A stretch of DNA of 27,238 nucleotides from Rhodocyclaceae bacterium (GCA_023230455.1 JALNXH010000030.1:1-27238), one strand, 5' to 3'. Shown: positions 14,983-23,324, numbered from the stretch's first letter. The notes: generated from the sequence alone by a model not told the origin. Numbers and translations are program-made.

Positions 14983-15295
14983 CGGGCCCCGAGTCTCGAC
15001 TTTGTGCGGGGCAGGCCCTTCGACAGGACGAACGGCGCCGAAGGAATTCCGTTCATGGTGAGCCTGTCGCCCCCTCTCGCTCAGGACGGGCCCTCCGGCC
15101 GGCTTGTCCTGGGCGAAGGCGGAGGGCTCGGTGCGTTCATGGTGTCGGAGATTGGATTGCTGTAAAGCGCGATAGCGAGTGCGTGCAAGTATTAAGTTCG
15201 CTCCGCCAGTAAAGTTTCACAAGCGTTCCGGCACTCGCATGAAGCCGCCGGCAACGGTGCAGCGCCCTATTACATAAAAATTCAGGAGAAAAAGC
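14983..15295. other. Intergenic region with REP-like repeat remnants
   Basis: These 313 bp hold no gene. The left part (about 15015-15150) carries degenerate copies of a dispersed repeat, described separately. The right part (15150-15295) is presumably the promoter and leader of the next gene, ending in AGGAGA before ATG 15296. I could not identify a convincing -35/-10 pair or operator. Confidence 0.5.
15015..15150. repeat. Degenerate REP-like intergenic repeats
   Basis: Segments here (CCCTTCGACAGGACGAACGG at about 15017-15036; the block at 15049-15069 with GTTCATGGTGAGCCTGTCG; and GTTCATGGTG near 15134-15143) are variants of the same motif family seen at 17137-17235, where the blocks lie in the opposite orientation. 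Such short dispersed intergenic repeats with TTCGACAGGCTCA-type cores are common in beta- and gammaproteobacterial genomes and can form hairpins. They mark transcript ends rather than genes. Confidence 0.55.
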
Positions 15296-16279
15296 ATGGC
15301 CCTCGTATTCGATGACGACGCAAACCCGCACGCAAAAGGCGATGGCTGGGACTGGCGCGAAAGTTATTACTGCAATTTTTTCGACGAGAAGAGCAACCTG
15401 TGCGGCGTGTTCTGGCAAGGCGTTCGTCCGAATGCGGGTCACGGCGAAGCCGTATTTCTGCTGGTGGACGGCGCCACCGACCTGATCCGCTCGGTGGATT
15501 TCAAGGTGCCGGTGGTCAGCGACAATCCGGCCGACAGGTGCAAGTCGGGAAATTCGGTGTTCACCTGCGTCGAGCCCTGGAAGCACTGGACGGTGCGCTA
15601 CGAGAAGGGCAGCGACTGGTTCGAAATCGACTGGCGCCAGCTCTCCGATGTCTGCGACTGGGAATGGGAGGATCTGACCAATTCAAAACATTACCAGTTG
15701 GCCGGCAAGGTGCATGGCAAGGGTGTCGTGGGTGGCCGCAAGATCGAGTTCAACGGATACGGCGAGCGCGACCGTGCCTGGGGTGATCGCAACTATGGCC
15801 CCTTGAAAGTGTCGCTGTGGAATGTCGTTCAATTTCCCGACGACGTGGCGATTCATGCCTTTTCATTGATGCAGGCGGACGGAACCTATCGTTTGCACGG
15901 TTATATCCACAAGGATGGTGTAACCCGTGGAATCGCAAAATTCGAAAGCGAAATCGTCTACGCCGGGCCGAAGGGACCGCCCGAGAACGGGCACATTCGC
16001 TACACCGACGATCAGGGTCGCGTCGTCGAAGTCACGGCTTTCAAACGCAAGAACCATCTCGCCCTTGGCGCCGCACCGGATGACGGCGGCCAGCTGGATA
16101 CCGATGCCAGCAAATCGCAGAGCCTGATGTTCCTGACGTTTCAGCGCTTCACGCGCTCGGACGGCGTTGTCGGGCACGGCATGATCGACTACAACTGCCA
16201 CGTCGGCAACCAGCCGGCTTCGATGGTGTCGGAAGCGCCGCCGCTGTATTCGACCTTGTATTCCTACGGACGCGAATGA
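15296..16279 (+). CDS. CrtC/AttH-like lipocalin-fold protein (DUF7064/7065 type)
   Basis: 327-aa soluble protein without a signal peptide, rich in beta strands. The motif GYGERDRAWGDRNYGPLK near residue 155 and the WNVVQFPDDVAIHAFSLMQA region that follows resemble the AttH/CrtC-like group of double-lipocalin proteins (DUF7064/7065). CrtC members hydrate a terminal isoprenoid double bond to a tertiary alcohol; most other members are uncharacterised. AGGAGA precedes ATG 15296. It begins the long plus-strand run of lipid/terpenoid-type catabolic genes. A hydratase or dehydratase acting on an isoprenoid-like chain would fit the neighbouring kinases, but this rests on distant similarity recognised by eye; a binding protein is equally possible. 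Confidence 0.8.
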   Translation: MALVFDDDANPHAKGDGWDWRESYYCNFFDEKSNLCGVFWQGVRPNAGHGEAVFLLVDGATDLIRSVDFKVPVVSDNPADRCKSGNSVFTCVEPWKHWTVRYEKGSDWFEIDWRQLSDVCDWEWEDLTNSKHYQLAGKVHGKGVVGGRKIEFNGYGERDRAWGDRNYGPLKVSLWNVVQFPDDVAIHAFSLMQADGTYRLHGYIHKDGVTRGIAKFESEIVYAGPKGPPENGHIRYTDDQGRVVEVTAFKRKNHLALGAAPDDGGQLDTDASKSQSLMFLTFQRFTRSDGVVGHGMIDYNCHVGNQPASMVSEAPPLYSTLYSYGRE

Positions 16280-16352
16280 AGAGAGTTTCCGGTTCCGCCC
16301 GGGGGCACTTCCAACGAGTGATCCTTCGGCCGACTATGTTGAGGAGAAAGCT

Positions 16353-17120
16353 ATGAAGTTGAAAGGACGCGTCGCGTTGATCACCGGAGGAACCTCCGGC
16401 ATAGGAGAAGCGACCGCCCTGTTGTTCGCCAGGGAAGGCGCCAAGGTGGCGGTGGCTTCACGGGGATCGGCAGGGGACGGGGTCGTCAAGCGAATCAGGG
16501 AGGCCGGCGGCGAGGCGGTCTTCATCAAGGCCGACGTCTCGAAGGCGGACGACATCCGGCGCATGGTGGATGCGCATACCGCCGCCTTCGGGCGGCTGGA
16601 CATCGTGTTCAACAACGCCGCCTACGAGGGGCCGGGGAAGTCGATTGTCGATACTCCCGAGGACGAACTTGACCGCGTCATCGACACCAACCTGAAGAGC
16701 GTGTTCCTGACCTGCAAGTATGCCGTTCCCCTGATGATCGAGTCCGGCGGCGGCTCCATCATCAACACCACGGCGGCGTCCGCCCACGAGGGACTCGCCT
16801 GGCCGAACCTGGGTGCCTACATTGCATCCAAGGGCGGCGTCATCGCTCTGACCCGGGTGCTCGCCGTCGAGCTGGCGAGCCACAAGATTCGGGCGAACTC
16901 GCTGAACCCGGGCATCGTTCGAACGCCGCTGCTGGAAAGTTTTGCCGCCAAACAGGCGGACCCGGACGCTTTCTGGAATGCGCTGAGTCAGGAACAGTTG
17001 CTGAAGAGACTCGGCCGGCCCGAAGAGCTAGCGTCGGCCGCTTTGTTCCTGGCCTCGGACGATTCATCGTTCGTCACCGGAACCGATATGGTGGTCGATG
17101 GTGGCTTGATACTCGGTTAG
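16353..17120 (+). CDS. SDR-family oxidoreductase 3 (classical)
   Basis: 255-aa classical SDR with TGGTSGIG at residues 11-18, NNAA (87-90) in place of NNAG, and the complete catalytic set Ser143, Tyr156, Lys160 (YIASK). PGIVRTPL and MVVDGG follow. VASRG after beta-2, with Arg, suggests NADP preference. ATG 16353 has GAGGAG at good spacing. It follows the CrtC/AttH-like gene by 73 bp and precedes a repeat and the outer-membrane protein. The likely role is oxidation or reduction of a secondary alcohol or ketone in the pathway; the substrate is not determinable. Confidence 0.92.
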   Translation: MKLKGRVALITGGTSGIGEATALLFAREGAKVAVASRGSAGDGVVKRIREAGGEAVFIKADVSKADDIRRMVDAHTAAFGRLDIVFNNAAYEGPGKSIVDTPEDELDRVIDTNLKSVFLTCKYAVPLMIESGGGSIINTTAASAHEGLAWPNLGAYIASKGGVIALTRVLAVELASHKIRANSLNPGIVRTPLLESFAAKQADPDAFWNALSQEQLLKRLGRPEELASAALFLASDDSSFVTGTDMVVDGGLILG

Positions 17121-17136
17121 ATAAGTCTCCCGTCCG

Positions 17137-17235
17137 CCCTGTCGAAGCCTGTCCTGAGCTTTGTCGAAGGGAGGCAAGCGCTTGAAATGATTGTGATCAA
17201 GTCCATTCATGGTTCGACAGGCTCACCGCGAACGG
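17137..17235. repeat. REP-like intergenic repeats
   Basis: Two repeat blocks lie between SDR 3 and the outer-membrane gene: one at about 17137-17174 (CTGTCGAAGCCTGTCCTGAG and TTGTCGAAGGGAGG) and one at 17203-17235 (ATTCATGGTTCGACAGGCTC, continuing to GCGAACGG). The second is the inverted counterpart of the block at 15049-15069. They are probably members of a genome-wide palindromic repeat family and may separate the upstream and downstream transcripts. Confidence 0.65.
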
Positions 17236-17265
17236 ACTTAATCAGTTATTCCCTTAGGGTACCGG

Positions 17266-18162
17266 ATGACAAATTGGCTATTGGGTTTGGCGATAGGGTG
17301 TGCTTTGGCGGTCGCGTCCGCTCAGGCCAAGGAGGGTTCCGACCAGAGCCAGAACGGGGCGGAGAGCTGGCTGGCCGGTGCGGTGCCGCCACCTGGAACC
17401 TACTTCATCAATTACCTTGGCCACTATTCCGCGACTCTGCGCGATGGCAGCGGCAACAAGGTTCGGCCAGGCGGAAGGGACATCAAGGTCAGCGCGACGT
17501 TCGATGCGCTTCGCTACGTCAGGATTACCGAAGCCACCCTGTTCGGCGCGACGTACGGCTGGGCGGTCATCGTGCCGGTCGCCGATCTGTCCGTCGATCT
17601 TGCGGGTACCGAGAGCGGCCGGACCGGAATGGCCGATTCGGTGCTGACGCCGCTGATTCTGTCCTGGCATTTCCCGGAATGGCACTTCGCTGCGGGATTC
17701 GACGTCTTCCTGCCGACCGGCGCCTTCAACAAGGCGGCGGCGCCGGGCAAAAACATCGGCGCCAACTACTACAGCCTGGAGTCGATTTTCGTATTCACCT
17801 ACCTCGACAGGAATGGCTGGGAAGTATCGGGGAAACTGATGCACAACGCGAAGACGCGGAACCGGGATACCGACTACCGATCCGGCGACGACTTTCACGT
17901 CGACTATCTGGTCGGAAAGCATTTCGGGCCGTGGTCGGTCGGCCTGGCCGGTTACTACTTCAAGCAGATCGAGGACGACAGGGTGGCCGGCGTCAAGGTG
18001 GGCAGCGACGGCAATCGGGGACAGGCATTCGCGGTCGGGCCGAGCTTCAAATACGAAACGGCGGACCACTCGCAGTTCATTTTCCAATGGCAACGGGAAA
18101 CCGAAGTGAAGAATCGCTTTCAGGGCGACAAGCTTTGGTTCAAGTTCGCTACCGCGCTCTAG
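17266..18162 (+). CDS. MetA-pathway-type outer membrane protein (Phenol_MetA_deg/SphA-like)
   Basis: 298-aa protein with a Sec signal peptide (MTNWLLGLAIGCALAVASAQA, cleavage about after residue 21) and a remainder rich in amphipathic strands, including GTYFINYLGHYSATLRDGSG, WHFAAGFDVFLPTGAFN, and the late GPWSVGLAGYYFKQIEDDR. This pattern matches the Phenol_MetA_deg outer-membrane family found in aromatic and hydrocarbon degradation clusters, thought to form beta-barrels for hydrophobic substrate uptake. AGGG lies before ATG 17266. It is followed by the CoA ligase 67 bp downstream. A channel for the growth substrate of this island is the natural inference; specificity is unknown. Confidence 0.85.
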   Translation: MTNWLLGLAIGCALAVASAQAKEGSDQSQNGAESWLAGAVPPPGTYFINYLGHYSATLRDGSGNKVRPGGRDIKVSATFDALRYVRITEATLFGATYGWAVIVPVADLSVDLAGTESGRTGMADSVLTPLILSWHFPEWHFAAGFDVFLPTGAFNKAAAPGKNIGANYYSLESIFVFTYLDRNGWEVSGKLMHNAKTRNRDTDYRSGDDFHVDYLVGKHFGPWSVGLAGYYFKQIEDDRVAGVKVGSDGNRGQAFAVGPSFKYETADHSQFIFQWQRETEVKNRFQGDKLWFKFATAL

Positions 18163-18229
18163 GCGATCCGCCACGCAAGGCCGGCAGATACGCTGTCGCC
18201 GACAGGGCTTCAATTTCGAGGACGCTTCG

Positions 18230-19777
18230 TTGAAAAACAATATCGGAAATCTTTTGCGCAAACGCGCCTACATGCATCCTGAAAAGGAAGCCTTCGTCGA
18301 TGTCGGTATCGGCCGGCGGCTTTCCTACGGCGTCTACAACGATGGCGCGAACCGCGCTGCAAACGCGTTGCTGATGCTGGGGATCGGGCGCGGCGACCGC
18401 GTCGCCCTGCTGCTCCAGAACGGCGCCGACTATATGGAACTGTTTTTCGCCATCGCGAAGATCGGCGCGATCTGCGTGCCGTTGAACTGGCGCCTGACCG
18501 CGGACGAACTGGTCTACATCCTCAAGGACAGCGGCGCATGTACGCTGGTTTTCGGCGCCCATTACGACGGCCTAGTCGCCGACATCCAGGCCCGCGGCAG
18601 AGGGGCGACGGATGTACGGCAATGGCTTGAGCTCGGTGGCGGGGCAGGCTCTCAAGCCCAGGCAACCGCGTTCGACGACCTGCGAATCCACGCGCCGGGT
18701 TTCGAGCCGCAGACGGCCGGATTCGAAGACGATCCGCTGTACATCATGTACACCTCGGGAACTACCGGACTGCCCAAAGGGGCGATCCATTCCCACAATA
18801 CCGTCCTGTGGGCAATTGCCTCGATGGCGGCGACCTGGGAGATGCGCCAGACGGACCGGTTTCTCGTGGCCTTGCCGCTGTTCCATGTCGGCGCACTTTC
18901 GCCCACGCTGATGGCGGTGTATTGCGGCATTGCCGCCGTCGTTCCGGGCGGGTTCGATGCGGCCGGTTTCTGGAAGACCGTCGCGGCAGAGCGGGTGACC
19001 AATTCGCTGATGGTGCCGACGATGCTGACCCTCATGCTCCAGGCGGCGGAAAAGGACAGTTGCGACCATTCCTCGCTGCGCTGGCTGGCCGTCTCGGGCG
19101 CACCGGTGCCGATCTCGCTGCTTGAGGCCTACAAGACGCTCGGTGTCGAATTGCAGCAGCTCTACGGGCTTACCGAGGCCTGCGGGCCGGGTTGCCAGCT
19201 CACCGGCGACGACGTGGCGCGCAAGGTGGGGTCGGCCGGACGTTCCTTCCTCCACAACGACATTCGCGTCGTCGATGACGCAGGCAGGGACGTGCCAGTG
19301 GGCGAGCGGGGCGAACTGGTCATGCAGGGCAAGCATGTCATGCAGGGCTACTGGAACCTGCCCGAGGCCACGGCGACCACGCTGAAGGAAGGCTGGCTGC
19401 ACACTGGCGACATCGCCACGATCGACGACGAGGGCTTCGTGTTCATCGTCGATCGCCTCAAGGACATGATCATTTCGGGCGGCGAAAACATTTATCCCGC
19501 CGAAATCGAAAAAGTCATTTCCGGCCTCGCCGGCGTCACCGGGGTTGCGGTGATCGGACGGCCCGATCCGAAGTGGGGCGAAACGCCGGTGGCGATCGTC
19601 GAGCGCAGCGATCCTGCGCTCGACGAAAAGGCCGTGATCGCTTATTGCGCGGGAAAGCTGGCGGGCTACAAGATTCCGAAGGCGGTCGCCTTCGTCGACA
19701 GCCTGCCCAGGACGCCCACCGGCAAAGTGAAGAAAACGACATTGCGGGAGCAATTCCCGTCAAGCGAGGCTCGATAG
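18230..19777 (+). CDS. AMP-forming acyl-CoA synthetase (ligase)
   Basis: 515-aa adenylate-forming ligase that activates a carboxylic acid to its CoA thioester with ATP. The P-loop motif YTSGTTGLPKG is at residues 174-184, the A5-type YGLTEACGPG is in the middle, GWLHTGD at 388-394, the hinge DRLKDMIISGGENIYPAEIE follows, and the catalytic Lys499 sits in PRTPTGKVKK. The start is TTG 18230 with CGAGGA upstream; the N-terminus NIGNLLRKRAYMHPEKEAFV matches family starts, whereas the next ATG would remove it. It lies between the outer-membrane protein and acyl-CoA dehydrogenase 2, consistent with activation of an acid before beta-oxidation. Chain type (fatty, cyclic or steroid acid) is not readable. 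Confidence 0.94.
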   Translation: MKNNIGNLLRKRAYMHPEKEAFVDVGIGRRLSYGVYNDGANRAANALLMLGIGRGDRVALLLQNGADYMELFFAIAKIGAICVPLNWRLTADELVYILKDSGACTLVFGAHYDGLVADIQARGRGATDVRQWLELGGGAGSQAQATAFDDLRIHAPGFEPQTAGFEDDPLYIMYTSGTTGLPKGAIHSHNTVLWAIASMAATWEMRQTDRFLVALPLFHVGALSPTLMAVYCGIAAVVPGGFDAAGFWKTVAAERVTNSLMVPTMLTLMLQAAEKDSCDHSSLRWLAVSGAPVPISLLEAYKTLGVELQQLYGLTEACGPGCQLTGDDVARKVGSAGRSFLHNDIRVVDDAGRDVPVGERGELVMQGKHVMQGYWNLPEATATTLKEGWLHTGDIATIDDEGFVFIVDRLKDMIISGGENIYPAEIEKVISGLAGVTGVAVIGRPDPKWGETPVAIVERSDPALDEKAVIAYCAGKLAGYKIPKAVAFVDSLPRTPTGKVKKTTLREQFPSSEAR

Positions 19778-19823
19778 AGCTTCGTACTCGGCATATTGAA
19801 CAGACTTGCAAAGGAGCAGAGAT

Positions 19824-21002
19824 TTGGACGCGTTTCCGAAGATTGAAATCACCGCCGACCAGCGGCAGATTTTTGAGCAGGCCGACCGGTTTGCGCGCGA
19901 GCAGTTGCATCCGCTCCAGGAGCGGATGGACAACGAAGAGTGGTGGCCTGCCGATCTGATGAAAAAGATCGCAGGCGTCGGCCTGACCGGCATCACAGCG
20001 CCGGAAAAGTGGGGTGGCGCCGATCTCGACCTGTTTACCAGTTCGCTGGTTGCGCAGGCCTTCGGCAAATGGAATCCCGCCGTCGCTCTCAGCTGGGGGG
20101 CGAGCGAGAACCTCTGCATGAACAATATCCTGCGCAACGCCAGCGAGGAACTGAAAGACCGCTATCTGCCAGGGTTGATCAACGGCTCATTGATGGGGGC
20201 ACTGGCGCTTACCGAACCGGGTGCCGGCTCGGATGCCTTGAGCGGCATGCGCACGACCGCACGGCGCGAGGGCGACCACTACATCCTGAACGGCACCAAG
20301 ATCTTCATTACCAACGGCCCGATCGCCGACGTGATCCTGGTCTATGCGAAAACGACGCCGGAGCAGGGGGCCAAGGGCATCTCTGCCTTCGTGGTGGAAA
20401 AGGGTTTTCCCGGTTTTTCGGTGGCGCAGAAACTGGTCAAGATGGGGTGGCGAGGCAGCCAGACCGGGGAGCTGGTGTTCAACGATTGTCGCGTACCGGC
20501 GGCGAATCTCGTCGGTACCGAGAATGCCGGGGTTTCTATCGTGATGAGCGGCCTCAACCTGGAGCGGGCCTATTTCGCCACCATCGCCGTCGGCATGGCC
20601 GAGCGCGCACTCGATCTGTCGCTCGACTACGCGCGGACCCGACGCCAGTTCGGCAAGGCGATCGGCGAATTCCAGATGATCCAGGCCAAGCTCGCCGACA
20701 TGTACGTCGGCCTGGAAAGCATACGTAGCTTCGTCTACCGCGCGGTCGCCGCGGCCAACGACCTGGAAACCGGCGGCGGCGGCCGCGGCGAGATCCACAA
20801 ACTGACTGCCGCCGCGCTGCTGCATGCCGGCAAAACCTGCATGCAGATCCTCGACGATGCTGTGCAGATTCACGGCGGCAGCGGATTGATGTGGGAAATG
20901 GAGATCAATCGGCTTTACCGCGCGGGCAAGCTGCTGGAAATCGGCGGCGGGACCAACGAGGTACGGCGCATCATCATCAGCGGCGAGTTGTTGAAAGCGT
21001 AA
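19824..21002 (+). CDS. Acyl-CoA dehydrogenase 2 (isovaleryl-CoA-dehydrogenase-type active site)
   Basis: 392-aa FAD-dependent acyl-CoA dehydrogenase with ALTEPGAGSDA, the FITNG FAD segment and C-terminal QIHGGSGLMWEMEINRLYR. The catalytic Glu appears to be Glu247 in GLNLERAY, the placement seen in isovaleryl-CoA dehydrogenase (GLDLERL). At the usual medium-chain position the sequence has EIGGGTNE with Gly376 in place of Glu. This points to a branched (for example 3-methyl) acyl-CoA. TTG 19824 is chosen because AAGGAG lies seven bases upstream; the upstream in-frame TTG at 19806 lies before that site. The gap to the ligase stop is 46 bp, so they are likely cotranscribed. Confidence 0.92.
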   Translation: MDAFPKIEITADQRQIFEQADRFAREQLHPLQERMDNEEWWPADLMKKIAGVGLTGITAPEKWGGADLDLFTSSLVAQAFGKWNPAVALSWGASENLCMNNILRNASEELKDRYLPGLINGSLMGALALTEPGAGSDALSGMRTTARREGDHYILNGTKIFITNGPIADVILVYAKTTPEQGAKGISAFVVEKGFPGFSVAQKLVKMGWRGSQTGELVFNDCRVPAANLVGTENAGVSIVMSGLNLERAYFATIAVGMAERALDLSLDYARTRRQFGKAIGEFQMIQAKLADMYVGLESIRSFVYRAVAAANDLETGGGGRGEIHKLTAAALLHAGKTCMQILDDAVQIHGGSGLMWEMEINRLYRAGKLLEIGGGTNEVRRIIISGELLKA

Positions 21003-21040
21003 TTGAAAAACTTTTTCCGGATTTTCCAATGAGGACACCC

Positions 21041-21820
21041 ATGGACACAATGCAAAACGATCGTATCCGGCTTGATGGCCGTGTAATTGCGGTAACCGGC
21101 GGAGGGAGCGGAATAGGGCGCGCCTCTTCGCAATTACTCGCCCGACGCGGCGCCAAGGTGCTGGTGGCCGACGTGAATGAAGAAGGCGGCAGGGAAACGG
21201 TAGGACTGATCCAGTCTGCGGGAGGTGAAGCGCACTTTCTGCGTACCGATGTCAGCAAGGAAGCGGATGTTCAGGCGATGGTTGCCGAAGCGGTAAAGCG
21301 GTTTGGCGGACTGCATGGCGCCCTTAACAATGCCGCCGTTGAAAGCAATACCCACGCGCCGCTGCATGAGGAACCGCTCGAGCAATGGAATCGTCTGGTG
21401 GCAGTTAACCAGACAGGGGTGTTTCTCTGTATGAAATATCAAGCTACCCATATGCTCAAGAACGGCGGCGGCTCGATCGTGAATATCGCGTCGGTGGCGG
21501 GGATGACGGCGATTCCCAATCTCGCTGCCTACGTTGCCACCAAACACGCCGTCGTCGGGCTGACACGCGCTGCTTCATGCGATTACGCCGCACTTGGAAT
21601 AAGGGTCAATGCGATTGCACCGGGTGCAATTGAAACGCCCATGCTGCGCGATGCGCTTCAGGATCCGCAGGCAAGAGACCACATTCTGCGCATGCATCCG
21701 ATAGGACGAATTGGCCAGCCATGGAACATCGCCGAGGGCGTTGCCTGGTTGTTGTCCGACGCGGCCGCATTCGTTACCGGGGTATGTCTGCCTGTCGATG
21801 GCGGATATACGTCTATCTGA
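21041..21820 (+). CDS. SDR-family oxidoreductase 4 (classical)
   Basis: 259-aa classical SDR: TGGGSGIG at residues 19-26, NNAA at 96-99, catalytic Ser151, Tyr164 and Lys168 (YVATK), PGAIETPM and the final PVDGGYTSI. VADVN at the end of beta-2 favours NAD. Several ATGs are clustered (21029, 21041, 21050); GAGGA at 21031-21035 fits ATG 21041 best. It lies 38 bp after acyl-CoA dehydrogenase 2 and is probably in the same operon, where it could serve as a 3-hydroxyacyl-CoA or ring-alcohol dehydrogenase. It resembles SDR 1 more than the atypical SDR 2 or SDR 5. Confidence 0.92.
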   Translation: MDTMQNDRIRLDGRVIAVTGGGSGIGRASSQLLARRGAKVLVADVNEEGGRETVGLIQSAGGEAHFLRTDVSKEADVQAMVAEAVKRFGGLHGALNNAAVESNTHAPLHEEPLEQWNRLVAVNQTGVFLCMKYQATHMLKNGGGSIVNIASVAGMTAIPNLAAYVATKHAVVGLTRAASCDYAALGIRVNAIAPGAIETPMLRDALQDPQARDHILRMHPIGRIGQPWNIAEGVAWLLSDAAAFVTGVCLPVDGGYTSI

Positions 21821-21902
21821 GCAGTTTTCCCCAATTCGCCGCCTTTTACGTCGGCAAGCACGTTGGCTTTTCAGTAGTCATACCTACATCAGGAGGATGT
21901 TC

Positions 21903-22391
21903 ATGCGATTTCATCATATGGCGATATTCGTAAGCGACATGGATGCGGCGGTGAGGCTTTGGCGCGATGTCATGGGCTTCAAGTTGAATGCCGATACTTA
22001 CATTCCGGACGGGAAGGAACCTGGGCCGGGGACCTTCATTCATCCCAAACTTCTCGAAGACATCTTCGGGGTGAAGGGGGCCCGCTCGCGGACGGTGCTG
22101 CTGACTTCGCCCGAGGGCGCGATGATTGAGCTACAGCAGCCTGAGGTTCCGAAGATACAGAAGACACCGCCGGAGAATCTGCGCTATGGGCACACCGGAA
22201 TCCATGAGCTGGGTCTGCTGGTCAAGGATATCGATGCCTGGTTCGACAAGGTGCGGGCGGCAGGCTATGAGACGCAGACGGACTATGTCTGGGGTTGCGC
22301 GAGTATTGGACGCTCTTTTCTTTTCTACGACCAGGACGGCAACCTCATCCAATTGTGGGAGAGCCCGGGCGATCCGACCTGGGGCGTATAG
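21903..22391 (+). CDS. VOC (glyoxalase/epimerase) superfamily protein 1
   Basis: 162-aa vicinal-oxygen-chelate protein with two beta-alpha-beta-beta-beta modules. Metal-ligand candidates are His in RFHHMAIFVSD, Glu in MIELQQPEV, His in HTGIHELGLLV and Glu in LIQLWESP, the spacing seen in glyoxalase and methylmalonyl-CoA epimerase relatives. ATG 21903 is six bases from AGGAGG; ATG 21897 directly touches that site and is rejected. It lies 82 bp after SDR 4 and 44 bp before the SnoaL-like gene. An epimerase, lyase or extradiol-like function is possible; oxygen-dependent ring cleavage is not supported by any partner gene. Confidence 0.85.
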   Translation: MRFHHMAIFVSDMDAAVRLWRDVMGFKLNADTYIPDGKEPGPGTFIHPKLLEDIFGVKGARSRTVLLTSPEGAMIELQQPEVPKIQKTPPENLRYGHTGIHELGLLVKDIDAWFDKVRAAGYETQTDYVWGCASIGRSFLFYDQDGNLIQLWESPGDPTWGV

Positions 22392-22435
22392 GTCGGCGCG
22401 TGCGGCGTTCTGTAACCAATGAATGGAGGCACCCG

Positions 22436-22843
22436 ATGGGTACCAAAGAGAACAAGCAGCTGGTTGTGGATTTCATGAAAGCGTTTTCCAGGAAAGACAA
22501 CGTCGGCGCCTGGGCGGCGTTCATGGCCGACTCTGCGACCTGGTGGATTATTGGCAAGCCGGACCGATTTCCGGCCGCCGGCACCAAAAGCAAAGCCGAA
22601 TTTGTGGACCTGATCAGTTCCCTCGCTCCAGTGGTTCCCGAAGGGATACAACTGATTCCGCAGCACATGATTGCAGAGGACGACTTTGTGGCGGTCGAGG
22701 CAGTGTCGTTCGCCGACACCACGACGGGGAAACGATATGAAAACCAGTATCACCTGCTGATGGAAATTCGTGACAACAAGATTCAAGCGGTACGCGAATA
22801 CCTTGATCCCATGCACGCAAAAGAAATTTTGATGGAACCGTGA
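22436..22843 (+). CDS. SnoaL-like/NTF2-fold protein 2
   Basis: 135-aa NTF2/SnoaL-like protein homologous to the one at 7311-6913. Shared blocks are N-terminal ENKQLVVDFMKAFSRKD, SATWWIIG, and C-terminal IQAVREYLDPMHAKEI. The fold is a conical barrel that shields a small hydrophobic ligand; activities in the family range from isomerase to cyclase and epoxide hydrolase, so no reaction is assigned. GGAGG precedes ATG 22436. It sits between the VOC and EthD-like genes. Its last ~50 bases recur, decayed, at 23325-23380, showing that a second copy once lay nearby. Confidence 0.87.
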   Translation: MGTKENKQLVVDFMKAFSRKDNVGAWAAFMADSATWWIIGKPDRFPAAGTKSKAEFVDLISSLAPVVPEGIQLIPQHMIAEDDFVAVEAVSFADTTTGKRYENQYHLLMEIRDNKIQAVREYLDPMHAKEILMEP

Positions 22844-22943
22844 CGTTTTGGTGAAGCGTTTCGCGAGCTTCGATTGCCGGCCGAGACACCTTGTTACCCA
22901 AGACTGCAACCTACGAATTCGTACAAGAGAGGAGAGTTGGACG

Positions 22944-23309
22944 ATGATTTCCCTGATAGTGGCCGCACGACGTCGGTCAGACCTTACACGCGCGCAGTTC
23001 GTCGATCACTGGATCAATCGACATGCCCCATTGGTGCTGAGTGTTCCCGAATTTGCCCGATATGTGAAACGATATTCGTTGCACCCGTGTGTGTCTGATG
23101 AAGCCGGCGATAGCGTGGTACTCGGGATAGCCTCTGACTATGATGGTGTCGGCGAACTCTGGTTCGAGAGCGAGGAATCGATGGTTGCCGCTTTCAATGA
23201 ACCCCGCTATCTCGAGATAATTCGGGTCGATGAGGATCGCTTCCTCGATCGCGATGCATGTCTCAGCTTCGTGACTCGCCCCCTTGTTCAGAAAGAATTG
23301 GAATCCTGA
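22944..23309 (+). CDS. EthD-domain protein
   Basis: 121-aa small protein of the EthD/dimeric alpha-beta barrel group. The signature is in the first third: SLIVAARRRSDLTRAQFVDH then WINRHAPL, which closely fits EthD-type domains. The rest carries the ferredoxin-like second half (GVGELWFESEESMVAAFNEP, then the FLDRD segment). GAGGAGAG precedes ATG 22944. EthD proteins accompany degradation operons but their biochemical task is uncertain; some relatives are monooxygenases or decarboxylases. The stop codon lies in the first unit of a 12-bp tandem duplication, with a second in-frame TGA 12 bases on. Confidence 0.85.
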   Translation: MISLIVAARRRSDLTRAQFVDHWINRHAPLVLSVPEFARYVKRYSLHPCVSDEAGDSVVLGIASDYDGVGELWFESEESMVAAFNEPRYLEIIRVDEDRFLDRDACLSFVTRPLVQKELES

Positions 23310-23321
23310 TTGGAATCCTGA
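23298..23321 (+). repeat. 12-bp tandem duplication
   Basis: TTGGAATCCTGA occurs twice in direct succession (23298-23309 and 23310-23321), the first copy ending the EthD-like gene. It abuts the remnant of a SnoaL-like gene, so it probably records a replication-slippage or rearrangement event at the same breakpoint. Confidence 0.95.
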
Positions 23322-23324
23322 TGG

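Noticed and set aside
17187..18233. Alternative 348-codon plus-strand frame across the outer-membrane gene
   Set aside because: The frame at 17266 has a proper signal peptide and a beta-barrel pattern; the alternative is Arg/Gly-rich and featureless.
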